A stretch of DNA of 64,000 bases, taken from Mycobacterium gallinarum (GTDB lineage: Bacteria; Actinomycetota; Actinomycetes; Mycobacteriales; Mycobacteriaceae). Location of the stretch: contig NZ_AP022601.1 of the NCBI RefSeq assembly GCF_010726765.1, positions 3,968,001 through 4,032,000 of the forward strand, in the 5' to 3' direction. Under the pieces are notes generated by a model. It had not been told where the DNA came from. It saw nothing but the letters and a program-made list of their open reading frames with translations, and did not search any database. Positions 19,342-31,893 of this stretch are shown piece by piece (within the stretch, counting starts at the first letter, position 1; every line of letters starts with the position of its first letter). A program made the position numbers and the translations under genes.

Positions 19342-19923
19342 TGCGCCGGTGAGCAGCGTCGTGAGCAGCTCGATACGCTTGTCCTCGAGCTCGGGCTGCG
19401 GCAGCACCGCACGCACGATCGCCGCACCGTCGAAAGTGTTCGTGAGAATCGCCGTCAGCGCGGCGAACGTATCCTCGGGAAACTGATCGGCACCGGGCAG
19501 TGCCCGCGCGGCCTCGTAGATGTTCGCGGCGTACTCGGTCAGCACGTCCTGCAGTGTTTGCCTGAGCTTTTCGTCGGTGCGCGCGGCAACGAGCAGCTCG
19601 TACATCACGGTGTTGGTGGCGTTGCCTGTGACGTCGCGCAGGACCGTCAGCGCGGCCTCGAGAGCCGGCTCGGTCGACGGTATCTCGGCGACGCGCTTCG
19701 AGAACAGGCCGAGTTGGCGCCGCATCACCTCCCGCGCGGTGGCCGCCATGAAGTCGCCCACGGTGGGAAAGTGCCGGAACAGCGCGCCGTCGGAAACACC
19801 GGCGCGCCTGGCGATCACGGCCGCCGACGCCCGCGCGTACCCCACCTCGACGATGGTGTCGATGCTGGCGTCGAGCAGTCGGGCGATGGTTTCCTCCCGA
19901 CGCTGCTGTTGCGTCCTTGCCAT
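19321..19923 (-). CDS. TetR-family transcriptional repressor
   Basis: A 200-residue TetR regulator. The N-terminal HTH is clear in IARRAGVSDGALFRHFPTVGDFM, followed by an all-helical ligand domain. The ATG at 19923 was chosen because it lies one base past the stop of the amidohydrolase gene, so the two form an operon in which the enzyme is first and the regulator second. The perfect palindrome GTGAGTACTCAC at 21729-21740, just upstream of the operon, is its most likely operator, giving autoregulation. The ligand is unknown; a substrate or product of the amidohydrolase is a natural guess. Confidence 0.88.
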   Translation of the reverse strand: MARTQQQRREETIARLLDASIDTIVEVGYARASAAVIARRAGVSDGALFRHFPTVGDFMAATAREVMRRQLGLFSKRVAEIPSTEPALEAALTVLRDVTGNATNTVMYELLVAARTDEKLRQTLQDVLTEYAANIYEAARALPGADQFPEDTFAALTAILTNTFDGAAIVRAVLPQPELEDKRIELLTTLLTGASPIRQD

Positions 19924-19924
19924 C

Positions 19925-21706
19925 TCAGACAAGCGCTTTCGCGGGCTCGGCCGCACCGGCCCGCAGGAAGCGCCCGGACTTCACTGTCGTGCCGTAGCCC
20001 TCACAGAACTCGCCGTCGCGGAACACGACCGTTCCGTTGACCGCCGTCGCCACCACCGTGGCATCGTTACGGTTCACCATGCGGCTCAGTCCGCCGTAGA
20101 ACGGGACCGTCGACTCGTGGTACGCGTTCACCGATTCGTCGAGGCGCTCAGGATCGATGATGACGAAGTCGGCACGGTCACCTTCGCGCAGGGTGCCTGC
20201 GTCGAGGCCGAACCATTCGGCGACCTCGGCGGTGAGCCGGTGCACCGCCCGCTGCGTGGACAGGAAGGGGCGACCCGCCCGCTCGGCGTCGCGGACCCGC
20301 TTGAGCAGCCGCAGCGAGAAGTTGTAGAACGCCATGTTGCGCAGGTGTGCGCCGGCATCGGAGAACCCCATGTGAATGGACGGTTCGGCGGCGAGCCTGT
20401 CGAGGTACCTGGGCCGGTGGTTCGCGACGATCGTCGTCCATCGCACGTTGCGTTCGCCGTTCTCGACGAGAACGTCGAGGAAGGCATCGAGCGGATGCAG
20501 CCCGCGCTCGTCGGCGATCTGACCGAAGCTCTTGCCGATCAGCGTCTGATCGGGGCACTCGACGATCGTGGCGTCGTGGAAGTCGCGGTGCCACAACGAC
20601 GGTCCGAGCTTCTTGCGGTCGAACGACTTGCGGAACCGGCGGCGGTAGTCGGTGTTGGCCAGCAGCTCGTTGCGTTCGATCTGGTCCCGCAGATGCAGCG
20701 CCGCGGTGCCTGCCCCGAACTCTTCGAAGACCGGCAGGTCGATGCCGTCGGAGTACAACTCGAACGGCACCGGCAGGTGCTGGAACCGCACCAGAGAGTC
20801 GAGCACCTTGTTGAGCAGCCTTACGCCGGGCCCGAATACGTGCACCGCGCCGGTGGCGGACTTCGCGTCCGCCGAAACCAGCAGGCTCATCCGGACGCCG
20901 GGCCGACGGCCGAACCACTTGCTGCTCGTCAAAAAGAACATCAGCGCCGAGACCGGGCTCTTCGTGTTGGGCGCGCTCTGCAGGATGCGGTTGCGCTTGC
21001 GCAGGACCGAGATCAGTTTGCGGCGCTCGTGCCAGGTGGCGAAGGTCGACGGCAGCGCCCGCGAACGGAACCGGTCGCCGTCGAGTTTGTCGATGGGGGC
21101 GTCCATGCCGGACAGCCCGAGAAGGCCCGCGTCGAGCGCCTTTTCGAGCATCACCATCATGCGGTCGAGTTCGGCCGGGGTCGGCTTCACGCCCTCGGTC
21201 GTCGCGCGGTCCAGGCCGAGCACGCTGGTGCGCAGGTCCGAATGTCCGAGCATCGAGCCGATGTTCGGGCCGAGCGGCAGATCGTCGATGGCACGGACGT
21301 AGGAGGCCGGGTCGGACCACGTCTTCTTGGCTTCGAGCGCGCCGTGTACGAAGCTGCGGGGCACCGCTTCGACGCGGCTGAACAGATCGGCGGCGTCGTC
21401 GGTGTCGGCGTAGACCGTCGACAGCGAGCAGTTGCCGAGCAGCACCGTGGTGACGCCATGGCGTACCGACTCGCGCAGGCCTGGATCGAGCAACACCTCG
21501 GCGTCGTAGTGCGTGTGCACGTCGATGAAGCCGGGAACGATCCACTTGCCCGCGGCGTCGATGACGTCCGGGCAGCCCGTCTCGTCGAGGGGGGTGGCGG
21601 ACACCGTCGCGACGATCCCGTCGCGGATGCCCAGCGATCGCACCTGCGGGGCCGCCCCGGTCCCGTCGAACCACAGGCCGTTGCGAACGATCACGTCAAA
21701 GGTCAT
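19925..21706 (-). CDS. Amidohydrolase of the D-aminoacylase/dihydroorotase superfamily
   Basis: A 593-residue metal-dependent amidohydrolase. The N-terminal composite beta-sandwich leads into the metal motif VPGFIDVHTHYDAEVLLDPG (HxH), and the C-terminal half has SDAGAHLRNMAFYNFSLRLL with the conserved Asp. The end shows the usual REGDRADFVIIDPERL strand of N-acyl-D-amino-acid deacylases. Many mycobacterial relatives are annotated only as amidohydrolase. It is the first gene of an operon with tetR, transcribed from the region containing the 12-bp palindrome. Confidence 0.85.
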   Translation of the reverse strand: MTFDVIVRNGLWFDGTGAAPQVRSLGIRDGIVATVSATPLDETGCPDVIDAAGKWIVPGFIDVHTHYDAEVLLDPGLRESVRHGVTTVLLGNCSLSTVYADTDDAADLFSRVEAVPRSFVHGALEAKKTWSDPASYVRAIDDLPLGPNIGSMLGHSDLRTSVLGLDRATTEGVKPTPAELDRMMVMLEKALDAGLLGLSGMDAPIDKLDGDRFRSRALPSTFATWHERRKLISVLRKRNRILQSAPNTKSPVSALMFFLTSSKWFGRRPGVRMSLLVSADAKSATGAVHVFGPGVRLLNKVLDSLVRFQHLPVPFELYSDGIDLPVFEEFGAGTAALHLRDQIERNELLANTDYRRRFRKSFDRKKLGPSLWHRDFHDATIVECPDQTLIGKSFGQIADERGLHPLDAFLDVLVENGERNVRWTTIVANHRPRYLDRLAAEPSIHMGFSDAGAHLRNMAFYNFSLRLLKRVRDAERAGRPFLSTQRAVHRLTAEVAEWFGLDAGTLREGDRADFVIIDPERLDESVNAYHESTVPFYGGLSRMVNRNDATVVATAVNGTVVFRDGEFCEGYGTTVKSGRFLRAGAAEPAKALV

Positions 21707-21728
21707 GTCGGCGAGCGTACAACAGAAA

Positions 21729-21740
21729 GTGAGTACTCAC
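21729..21740. promoter_or_regulatory. Palindromic operator for the TetR/amidohydrolase operon
   Basis: The 12-bp perfect palindrome GTGAGTACTCAC lies 22 bp upstream of the amidohydrolase ATG and about 75 bp upstream of galE1, which is divergent. Its size and symmetry fit a TetR dimer site. Assignment to the TetR encoded at 19321-19923 is inferred from proximity. Confidence 0.6.
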
Positions 21741-21815
21741 AATCTTTTCTTGAAGTCTCGGCGAAGCCAGGGGACAGACTCGGCGACGTACTCGCTCTCT
21801 AGACTCGGCTCCAAC

Positions 21816-22793
21816 ATGACGTGGATGGTGACGGGCGGGGCGGGCTACATCGGGTCACACGTGGTCCGCGCACTCCAAGACGCCGATATTCCGGTGGTGG
21901 TGCTCGACGACCTGTCCTCCGGGCTGGCGCAGTTCGTGCCCGAATCCGTGCCGTTCGTGCGCGGCACCCTGCTGGACGGTGACCTCGTCACGCGGACGCT
22001 GCGAGACCACGGTGTCGAGGGCGTCATCCACATCGCCGGCTACAAGTACGCGGGCGTATCCGTCCGCCGACCGCTGCACACCTATGAGCAGAACGTGTCG
22101 GCGATGGTGACGCTGCTCAAGGCGATGGACGCCGAGAGCGTCAACAAGATGGTGTTCTCGTCGAGTGCGGCCACCTTCGGCACGCCGGACGTCGACATCG
22201 TCACCGAGGACACCCCGACCCGGCCGGAGTCGCCATACGGCGAGACCAAGCTGATCGGCGAATGGCTCCTGCGCGACGCCGGGCGAGCCTCCGGTCTCGA
22301 GCACACGAGCCTGCGTTATTTCAACGTGGTCGGCTCGGGTTCGACCGACCTGTTCGACGTGAGTCCGCACAACCTGTTCCCGTTGGTCTTCAACATGCTC
22401 TACCGGGGCGAGACCCCACAGATCAACGGCGACGACTATCCGACGCCGGACGGCACGTGTGTGCGCGACTACATCCATGTCGCCGATCTGGCGCTGGCTC
22501 ACGTCGCCGCCGCGAAACGGCTGACGGCCGGCCAGCCGGTCGAACCCGTCTACAACCTCGGCAGCGGCGACGGCACATCCGTGCGCGAGATCATGACGGC
22601 GATCCGGGAAGCGACCGGAATCGAGTTCGAACCGATCATCAAACCCCGACGCCCCGGCGATCCCGCCCGCATCGTCGCGGCAGGCGATCTGGCCGCCCGG
22701 GACCTGGACTGGAAGATGCGGCATTCGCTCGGCGAAATGGTGTCTTCCGCGTGGGCGGCGCGCAGCCAAGCCGGCGACACATATCCGGCGTGA
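21816..22793 (+). CDS. galE1: UDP-glucose 4-epimerase
   Basis: A 325-residue short-chain extended SDR that interconverts UDP-glucose and UDP-galactose, supplying galactan of the mycobacterial cell wall. The N-terminal NAD motif is VTGGAGYIGSH; the catalytic pair is SSAATFG with SPYGETKLIGE (YxxxK); the sugar-binding region holds VRDYIHVADLALAH. Synteny with Rv3634c supports galE1. The stop overlaps the next start as GTGA, so it is coupled to the polytopic membrane protein. Confidence 0.92.
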   Translation: MTWMVTGGAGYIGSHVVRALQDADIPVVVLDDLSSGLAQFVPESVPFVRGTLLDGDLVTRTLRDHGVEGVIHIAGYKYAGVSVRRPLHTYEQNVSAMVTLLKAMDAESVNKMVFSSSAATFGTPDVDIVTEDTPTRPESPYGETKLIGEWLLRDAGRASGLEHTSLRYFNVVGSGSTDLFDVSPHNLFPLVFNMLYRGETPQINGDDYPTPDGTCVRDYIHVADLALAHVAAAKRLTAGQPVEPVYNLGSGDGTSVREIMTAIREATGIEFEPIIKPRRPGDPARIVAAGDLAARDLDWKMRHSLGEMVSSAWAARSQAGDTYPA

Positions 22794-24577
22794 AAAGGAT
22801 TACCGGGCAAGGCACCTGGGTCGTCCGCGCCGCTGTCACGCTGATCGCGGTGCAACTGGTCGTTCGCGCGGTGCTCGCGTTCAGCGGCTACTTCTACTGG
22901 GACGACCTGATCCTCATCGGCCGGGCGGGCACCCAGAATCTGCTCTCGCCGGGCTACCTGTTCGACGACCACGACGGCCATGTCATGCCCGCGGCGTTCC
23001 TCGTCGCCGGCGGGATCACTCGCCTGGCGCCGCTGCAATGGTTCCTGCCGGCACTCAGCCTCATTGTGCTGCAGCTGCTGGCGTCGCTCGCGCTGCTACG
23101 GGCACTGCACGTGATTCTCGGCTGGCGGCCGGTCCTGTTGGTGCCGTTGACGTTCGCACTGTTCACGCCGATGGCTGTCCCCGGCTTCGCGTGGTGGGCG
23201 GCGGCATTGAACTCCCTTCCCATGCTGGCGGCGCTGGCGTGGGTGTGCGGGGACGCCGTGCTGCTGGTGCGCACCGGCAATCAGCGCTATGCCGTGACGG
23301 GTCTGCTGGTGTTCGTCGGCGGTCTGCTGTTCTTCGAAAAGGCCGCCGTCATCCCGTTCGTCGCGTTCGCCGTAGCGGCGCTGCTGGCATACGTCACCGG
23401 CACGGGATCTCCGATGACGGTGTGGCGCAGCGGTGTTCGATTGTGGGTCTCGTCGCTGGCGGTGACGGCCGCATGGGTCGCGGTGTACCTCGCCGTCGTC
23501 GACCAGAAGCGATGGACCCTCGACTGGTCGATGACGTGGGATCTGCTGGCCCGGTCGGTGACGCACGGCATCGTGCCCGGACTCGTTGGTGGACCGTGGG
23601 ATTGGCAGCGGTGGGCACCTGCATCGCCGTGGGGTACGCCGCCGGTGACCGTGATGGTGCTGGGCTGGGTGGTGCTGGCGGCCGTGGTCGCGCTGACCGT
23701 CGTTCGCAAGCGGCGCATCGGTGCGGTGTGGCTGGTGGCGGTCGGGTACGCGGTGGCCTGTCAGATACCTATCTACCTGATGCGGTCGTCGCAGTTCACC
23801 GCGCTCGAGTTGGCGCAGACGCTGCGATACCTGCCCGATCTCGTCGTCGTGCTGGCGCTGCTGGCGGCCGTCGGGCTGTGCGCGCCCAACCGCGAGGGAA
23901 CCGAGTGGCTGGACGCCTCCCGCGCCCGGACGGGCGTGATCGTCGTTGCGGTAACGGCATTCGTGGCCAGCAGCCTGTATTCGACGGCGACGTTCCTGAC
24001 CAGCTGGCGCGACAACCCGGCACAGCCGTATCTGCAGAACGCCGAGGCGGGCCTGGCCGCGGCCGCGCAAAGGTCCAGCGCGGCGATGCTCGATCAGGAG
24101 GTCGACCCGCTGGTGCTGCAGCGGGTGGTCGGACCCGAGAACCTGGCCAGCCACATGTTCGCGCTGCTGCAGGACAGGCCCGAATTCGGATCGGCGACAA
24201 CCGACTTACGCATGCTGGACAGCTCAGGGCGGCTGGTCGACGCAAAAGTCACGTGGGTGCGCAGCATCGTCGAGGGACCGCAGCCGCAGTGCGGCTATCT
24301 CGTTCAGCCGGATTTTCCCGTACGCATGCCGCTGGACGGTCCGTTGCTGCCCGCCGACTGGACCGCCGAGATCAACTACCTGGCCAACAGCGATGGATCG
24401 CTGACGATGTCGCTGACCGAAGGGGTCGAGGTGAAGGTGCCGGTGCACCCGGGGCTGAACCGCGTGTTCGTCCGACTGCCCGGCGCGGGTGACGCGATCG
24501 ACGTGAGCGCCAACACCGCGGCGTTGTCGGTGTGCATCGCGTCGGGACCGGTCGGATTCGTGGCGCCCACGTCTTGA
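22790..24577 (+). CDS. Large polytopic membrane protein (Rv3635 orthologue)
   Basis: A 595-residue protein with about ten to twelve N-terminal membrane spans and a C-terminal extracytoplasmic region of about 190 residues. The first loop YFYWDDLILIGRAGTQNLL has an acidic pair after helix 1, a feature of GT-C type glycosyltransferases that use polyprenyl-phosphate sugars. That assignment is inferred, not proven. The GTG at 22790 overlaps the galE1 stop, and the same order (galE1, then a membrane protein) is seen at Rv3634-Rv3635. A role in wall or membrane glycan assembly is likely. Confidence 0.75.
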   Translation: MKRITGQGTWVVRAAVTLIAVQLVVRAVLAFSGYFYWDDLILIGRAGTQNLLSPGYLFDDHDGHVMPAAFLVAGGITRLAPLQWFLPALSLIVLQLLASLALLRALHVILGWRPVLLVPLTFALFTPMAVPGFAWWAAALNSLPMLAALAWVCGDAVLLVRTGNQRYAVTGLLVFVGGLLFFEKAAVIPFVAFAVAALLAYVTGTGSPMTVWRSGVRLWVSSLAVTAAWVAVYLAVVDQKRWTLDWSMTWDLLARSVTHGIVPGLVGGPWDWQRWAPASPWGTPPVTVMVLGWVVLAAVVALTVVRKRRIGAVWLVAVGYAVACQIPIYLMRSSQFTALELAQTLRYLPDLVVVLALLAAVGLCAPNREGTEWLDASRARTGVIVVAVTAFVASSLYSTATFLTSWRDNPAQPYLQNAEAGLAAAAQRSSAAMLDQEVDPLVLQRVVGPENLASHMFALLQDRPEFGSATTDLRMLDSSGRLVDAKVTWVRSIVEGPQPQCGYLVQPDFPVRMPLDGPLLPADWTAEINYLANSDGSLTMSLTEGVEVKVPVHPGLNRVFVRLPGAGDAIDVSANTAALSVCIASGPVGFVAPTS

Positions 24578-24586
24578 CCAACACGA

Positions 24587-24629
24587 ATTGTGCACATTTA
24601 GGAGCGCCTACCGCTCGCGATTGTGCACA
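24587..24629. repeat. Pair of ATTGTGCACA repeats
   Basis: The 10-mer ATTGTGCACA occurs at 24587-24596 and again at 24620-24629, each centred on the palindrome TGTGCACA. They lie between the membrane protein stop and the 3' end of tRNA-Thr. No terminator hairpin with a T-tract accompanies them; a protein binding site is possible. Confidence 0.4.
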
Positions 24630-24651
24630 AATCACACGCGGGGAGTTCTTG

Positions 24652-24724
24652 AGCCACCTAGGAGAATCGAACTCCTGACCTATTCATTACGAGTGAATCG
24701 CTCTACCGACTGAGCTAAGGTGGC
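24652..24724 (-). tRNA. tRNA-Thr (anticodon CGU)
   Basis: The minus strand folds as a complete cloverleaf. The acceptor stem is GCCACCT/AGGTGGC, the D-arm GCTC/GAGC with GG in the loop, the anticodon stem ATTCA/TGAAT with loop CTCGTAA (anticodon CGT), and the T-arm AGGAG/CTCCT with TTCGATT. The encoded 3' end reads TCA, so CCA is added after transcription. The anticodon reads ACG codons. Confidence 0.96.
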
Positions 24725-24807
24725 GCGCCCCTGGCCGATGAGCGCTTGCGCGAAGAGCATCAACACGGGCGGCACGAGTCTACGACAGGGCGCACCGCGC
24801 TCCCAAG

Positions 24808-26031
24808 TCAGTCGCGCAGTGCCTGCCCCACCGTGGCCACCATCGCGTCGACCGCGAACTTCGGCTTCACGTTCATGTCCAGGGCCTCTCGGCACTCCAG
24901 CACCGCCTCGATGCAGCGCAGCAGCTTGTCCGGCGGCGCATGGGCGGCCATCGCGGCCACCCGCTCACCCATGTCGGGGTGGTTCGGTTGAATGGCGCCC
25001 GCGCCAGAGGACACCAGCAACGCATCGCGGAAATAGGTGGCCAGGTCGATCAATGCCCGGTCGAGCGCGTCGCGCGACGCCCGCGTCTTACGCGACTTCT
25101 GCCGTCGCTCAAGATCTTTGAGCGCACCGGTCGCGCCACGCATCGTGCCCGCGGTGCCCTTGCCCGTCCCACCGGCGCCCAAAGCGGTGCGCAGCTCCTC
25201 GGCCTCGGTCTCGTTGCGGTCGACGGTCAGCGACACCGCCTCCGCCTCGGCCGCGGCGACCAGTTCCTCAGCCGCGGCATATGCCCGCGACGGCGTCGCG
25301 GCGTCGCGCGCCAGCCCCAGCGCCCGCTGACGGCGGTCACGCGCCTCCTGGTCGACGGCCAGCCGCCGCGCCCTGCCGACATGTCCCCCGCTGACCGACG
25401 CCGCCCACCGGGCGTCGTCCTCGGCCAGACCATCGTTCTCGATCAGCACCTGCGCGATGGCGTCGACCGGCGGCGTCACCAGTGCCACATGCCTGCACCG
25501 GGACCTCAGCGTGATCGCGATGTCCTCGGGGTCCACCGACGGTGCGCAGAGCAGGAACACCGTCGACGGCGGCGGCTCCTCGACGACCTTGAGCAGCGCA
25601 TTCGCCGCACCCTCGGTCAGCCGGTCGGCATCCTCGATCAGCACCACCTGCCAGCGTCCCGTCCCCGGCCGCCGCGACGCGATCTGCACGATGGCGCGCA
25701 TCTCGTCCACCCCGATGGACAAGCCCTCGGGCACGATTCGCCGCACATCGGCGTGGGTGCCGGCCATCGCCGTCGTACAGGCGCGGCACTCCCCGCAGCC
25801 CGGAACGCCGTCACTGGTGCACTGCAGGGCAGCGGCAAAGCACAACGCGGCGATCGATCGGCCCGACCCGGGCGGCCCGGTGATCAGCCACGCGTGTGTC
25901 ATGGACCCGGCGGCCGGGTCCGCGCCGGAACCACCACTGTGAGCCGAATCACCGCGCGCGGCCTGCGCGGCGGCGATCAACTCGGCTTCCACGGCGTGCT
26001 GGCCCACCAGACGCGAAAAGACACCCGTCAT
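24808..26031 (-). CDS. holB: DNA polymerase III subunit delta'
   Basis: Clamp-loader subunit of 407 residues (Rv3644c orthologue). The P-loop reads ITGPPGSGRSIAALC with Arg in place of the catalytic Lys, as expected for the non-hydrolysing delta' subunit. The zinc module CTSDGVPGCGECRACTTAM and the sensor-like LRSRCRHVAL follow. The ATG at 26031 (MTGVFSRLVGQ) was preferred to an upstream start. It works with DnaX and HolA to load the beta clamp. It lies downstream of and divergent from the adenylate cyclase gene; the tRNA-Thr gene follows on the same strand. Confidence 0.93.
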   Translation of the reverse strand: MTGVFSRLVGQHAVEAELIAAAQAARGDSAHSGGSGADPAAGSMTHAWLITGPPGSGRSIAALCFAAALQCTSDGVPGCGECRACTTAMAGTHADVRRIVPEGLSIGVDEMRAIVQIASRRPGTGRWQVVLIEDADRLTEGAANALLKVVEEPPPSTVFLLCAPSVDPEDIAITLRSRCRHVALVTPPVDAIAQVLIENDGLAEDDARWAASVSGGHVGRARRLAVDQEARDRRQRALGLARDAATPSRAYAAAEELVAAAEAEAVSLTVDRNETEAEELRTALGAGGTGKGTAGTMRGATGALKDLERRQKSRKTRASRDALDRALIDLATYFRDALLVSSGAGAIQPNHPDMGERVAAMAAHAPPDKLLRCIEAVLECREALDMNVKPKFAVDAMVATVGQALRD

Positions 26032-26123
26032 CTCGGATAACAGTAGTGCTGCGAAGCGACACGTCCGTCCCACAGGGCTCATTTGCGCCTTTTCCCGTCC
26101 CCGTCGACCGATACGGTTGATCA

Positions 26124-27733
26124 GTGACCACTGGGGCCATACCCGTCAGGCGAATCGGCGCATTCGTCCGCTGGGTCGCGCGCACACCGTGGCCGGTGTT
26201 CACCCTCGGGATGCTGCAGGCCGACATCATCGGCGCGCTGCTGGTCCTGAGCTTTCTGCGGTTCGGCTTGCCGCCCGAGGACCGCATCCAGCTACAGGAC
26301 CTGCCTGCGTTCAACCTGGCGGTGTTCCTGGGCTTTTTGTTCGTCTCGTTCACGACCGCGTCGTACCTGAGCCTGCGGCTCCTCATCCCGGTGATCCGCT
26401 GGCAACGCCGGGACACGCTGCTGACCGATAGCGACCCGGCCGTCACCGAGCTGGCCCGTGTTCGCGCGCTGAAGATGCCCTACTACCGCACGATGATCAA
26501 CGTCGCGAACTGGCTGCTCGGGTCGGTGGTGTTCATCGTCGCCAGCTGGCCGGTGGCCAGCAGGTCGGCGCCGGTCGTGGCCGTCGCCAGCGGCCTCGGC
26601 GCCACAGCGACGGCGATCATCGGGTATCTGCAGTCCGAGCGGGTGTTGCGGCCGGTCGCCGTGGCCGCCCTGCGCGGCGGCGTCCCCGAGAACTTTCGCG
26701 CGCCCGGCGTGATCCAGCGCCAGGTCATGACGTGGGTGTTGTCGACCGGAGTGCCGATCCTCGCGATCGTGCTGGCTCTGGTGGCCAGCAAGTTCGAGGT
26801 GCTCACCGCACCCGCCGACAAGCTGACCACGCCGATCCTGCTGCTGGCCATCGCCGCGCTGATCATCGGCCTGTTCGGCACCGTGCTGGTGGCCATGTCG
26901 ATCGCCGACCCGCTGCGCCAGCTGCGCTGGGCGCTGGGTGAGGTGCAGCGCGGCAATTACAACGCCCACATGCAGATCTACGACGCCAGCGAGCTGGGCC
27001 TGCTGCAGGCGGGGTTCAACGACATGGTCCGTGACCTCGCCGAGCGGCAGCGGCTGCGCGACCTGTTCGGCCGCTACGTCGGCGAGGACGTCGCCCGGCG
27101 GGCGCTGGAGCGCGGAACCGAACTCGGCGGCCAGGAACGCGACGTCGCCGTGCTGTTCGTCGACCTCGTCGGCTCGACAGAGCTGGCGGCGACCATGCCC
27201 GCAGGCGAAGTCGTCAATCTGCTCAACGACTTCTTCCGGGTGGTCGTCGACACCGTGAACCGCCATGGCGGGTTCGTCAACAAGTTCCAGGGCGACGCGG
27301 CCCTCGCGATCTTCGGAGCCCCGATCGAGCACCCCGATGCGTGCGGGGCAGCGTTGGCGGCCTCACGCGAGTTGCACGACGAGGTCATCAAGGTGCTCGA
27401 CCAAACCGAGTTCGGTATCGGGGTGTCGGCCGGCCGCGCGATCGCCGGGCACATCGGCGCGCAGGCGCGTTTCGAGTACACCGTGATCGGCGATCCGGTC
27501 AACGAGGCGGCGCGGCTGACCGAATTGGCCAAGCTGGAGGCGGGTCATGTGCTCGCATCGGCCATCGCGGTCAGCGGTGCTCTCGACGCGGAAGCCCTGT
27601 GCTGGGACGTCGGCGAGATCGTCGAACTGCGCGGGCGCGTGGCCCCGACCCAGCTGGCCCGGCCGCTGAACCTGGTGACCCCGGAGGAGGCCGCCGCAGA
27701 TCGTGAGGCCCTCGTCGAGGAACCCCGGCCCAG

Positions 27734-27737
<4 letters not shown>
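26124..27737 (+). CDS. Membrane-bound class III adenylate cyclase with HAMP domain (Rv3645 type)
   Basis: A 537-residue protein: six N-terminal membrane helices, a HAMP linker at about residues 270-320 and a C-terminal cyclase homology domain. Metal-binding Asp residues are in VLFVDLVGSTEL and GGFVNKFQGDAALAIFG; the Lys of NKFQGD selects adenine; the transition-state Asn and Arg lie in DPVNEAARL. All catalytic residues are therefore present and a homodimer should make cAMP. In M. tuberculosis the orthologue is a major cAMP source linked to fatty-acid sensitivity. It starts at GTG 26124 and overlaps the end of convergent topA by 4 bp. Confidence 0.93.
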
Positions 27738-30568
<2,831 letters not shown>

Positions 30569-30703
30569 CAGTGCCTTCGCTCCACTCTTTTCTTCGCCTA
30601 CAACGCCCGATTACGCGCTCAATATGCGTCAAGGCCTCGTCGGCAACTGACAATTTCGCATTCTGCGCGGGCCGACGCAAACTGACCCCCCGGTTCCCCA
30701 GCG

Positions 30704-31294
30704 TCAGATCCTGGGCCACTGGGCGAACGCGTCGACGTTCCCAGGTGGTTCCCCCACATTCTCTACCAGGCGCGATAGTCGGCGGCGGCCGCTGATCCGC
30801 AGCGCTGGACGGGACCCTCTGGTTCCGATCAGAGTCGGGGCTATCCCGATTCGCATCATCGCCGACGCGAGTGGTGAATGTGTGTCAGGAGCGTGCGGGT
30901 CCAGACCGAGGAGATAGCGGTCGGCCTCTGGGGTGCCTGCCGCGAGCGTCCAGGCCCGCAATTCCCTCGGTCCGGGTAACCACTGCGGCGGCACGGTCTT
31001 GACGGCGCCACGTGTCCAATCCGCCGCAATACCGACCAGGCGAGCATCGACGGCGGTGCGCACCAGCGGATTGTTCTCGTCGGTGCGGGCGATCTCGGGC
31101 TCCAGGCCGGCCTCGATGATCATCTCGGCCAAGCCCTGGGCGCGCCACACCTGGTCCACCACGACCGACAGGCGCGCGCCCGCTTGTGAGCCCGTACCCA
31201 CCAGCACCACCTGACCCGGTGCGGCGAGCATCCCGGTCAAGTCGGCCACGGCGGGCGGCACCGACTCGGCAGAGAAGAACGACAGCTGGCTCAC
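30704..31294 (-). CDS. Conserved actinobacterial hypothetical protein (Rv3647c)
   Basis: A 196-residue protein in the position of Rv3647c, between cspA and topA. It is soluble and mixed alpha/beta, with no catalytic motif recognised. The N-terminal MSQLSFFSAESVPPAVADLTG and the segment PPQWLPGPRELRAWTLAAG look characteristic. Gene order with cspA and topA suggests a nucleic-acid-related role, but this is only context. Confidence 0.75.
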   Translation of the reverse strand: MSQLSFFSAESVPPAVADLTGMLAAPGQVVLVGTGSQAGARLSVVVDQVWRAQGLAEMIIEAGLEPEIARTDENNPLVRTAVDARLVGIAADWTRGAVKTVPPQWLPGPRELRAWTLAAGTPEADRYLLGLDPHAPDTHSPLASAMMRIGIAPTLIGTRGSRPALRISGRRRLSRLVENVGEPPGNVDAFAQWPRI

Positions 31295-31351
31295 GGTTCG
31301 ACACTAAGCCAGGAACTGCCTCACCGGCGGGTCGCCGGGCCGGGCACCCAC

Positions 31352-31402
31352 AAAACGAAAACACCCCCGCGGTGCTCGTTGACGGAGCCGTGCGGGGGGT
31401 TT
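31352..31402 (-). terminator. Rho-independent terminator of cspA
   Basis: On the minus strand ACCCCCCGC and GCGGGGGT pair around a 20-base loop and are followed by GTTTTCGTTTT. The hairpin begins 16 bases past the cspA stop, so it should end cspA transcription before Rv3647c. Confidence 0.8.
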
Positions 31403-31417
31403 CCTTAAGTGCGTCGG

Positions 31418-31621
31418 TTAGACGGCGCGAACGCCTGTGGCCTGCGGGCCCTTGGGGCTCTGGCCAACCTCGAACTCGACCTTCTGGTTCTCCTCAAGGG
31501 TGCGGAAGCCGCTTCCTTGAATTTCCGTGTAGTGGACGAACACGTCAGCAGAACCGTCCTCGGGGGCGATGAACCCGAAGCCCTTTTCCGCGTTGAACCA
31601 CTTCACAGTTCCCTGTGGCAT
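31418..31621 (-). CDS. cspA: Cold shock protein CspA
   Basis: A 67-residue cold-shock-domain protein that binds single-stranded RNA and DNA. RNP-1 is [11 protein letters not shown] and RNP-2 is VFVHYTEIQ, with [12 protein letters not shown] at the N-terminus. It acts as an RNA chaperone. GAAGGAAAG lies a short distance upstream of the ATG, and a strong terminator follows. The 272-bp region up to the divergent helicase start holds its promoter and long leader, typical of csp genes. Confidence 0.96.
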   Translation of the reverse strand: MPQGTVKWFNAEKGFGFIAPEDGSADVFVHYTEIQGSGFRTLEENQKVEFEVGQSPKGPQATGVRAV

Positions 31622-31893
31622 CTCTCGTACTTTCCTTCTCTTCTTACCGGGTGCGGTTCACCATTCCGGTGCACCGGGCCCGTTCCGACCGCCATACCTT
31701 CGTGGAGTGCTCGGAACTCGACCCGACCTACAACCCTCGCAGGAACCGCGATCGCAACGTCGATCCTGCGAGCGAAATCCGAACACAGAAGCTGCGACCG
31801 CGATCAGTCAATCACGTTCTGGGCTGCGGCGACAGTGGAGAAGCGATTGATTGGGGAACAATTCACGTACGGACCGTCTCAGGAGGGCATGTA

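Noticed and set aside
19520..21802. Open frame of 760 codons on the plus strand
   Set aside because: It is antisense to the amidohydrolase and tetR genes, which have clear HxH and HTH motifs. Length alone is not evidence at this GC content.
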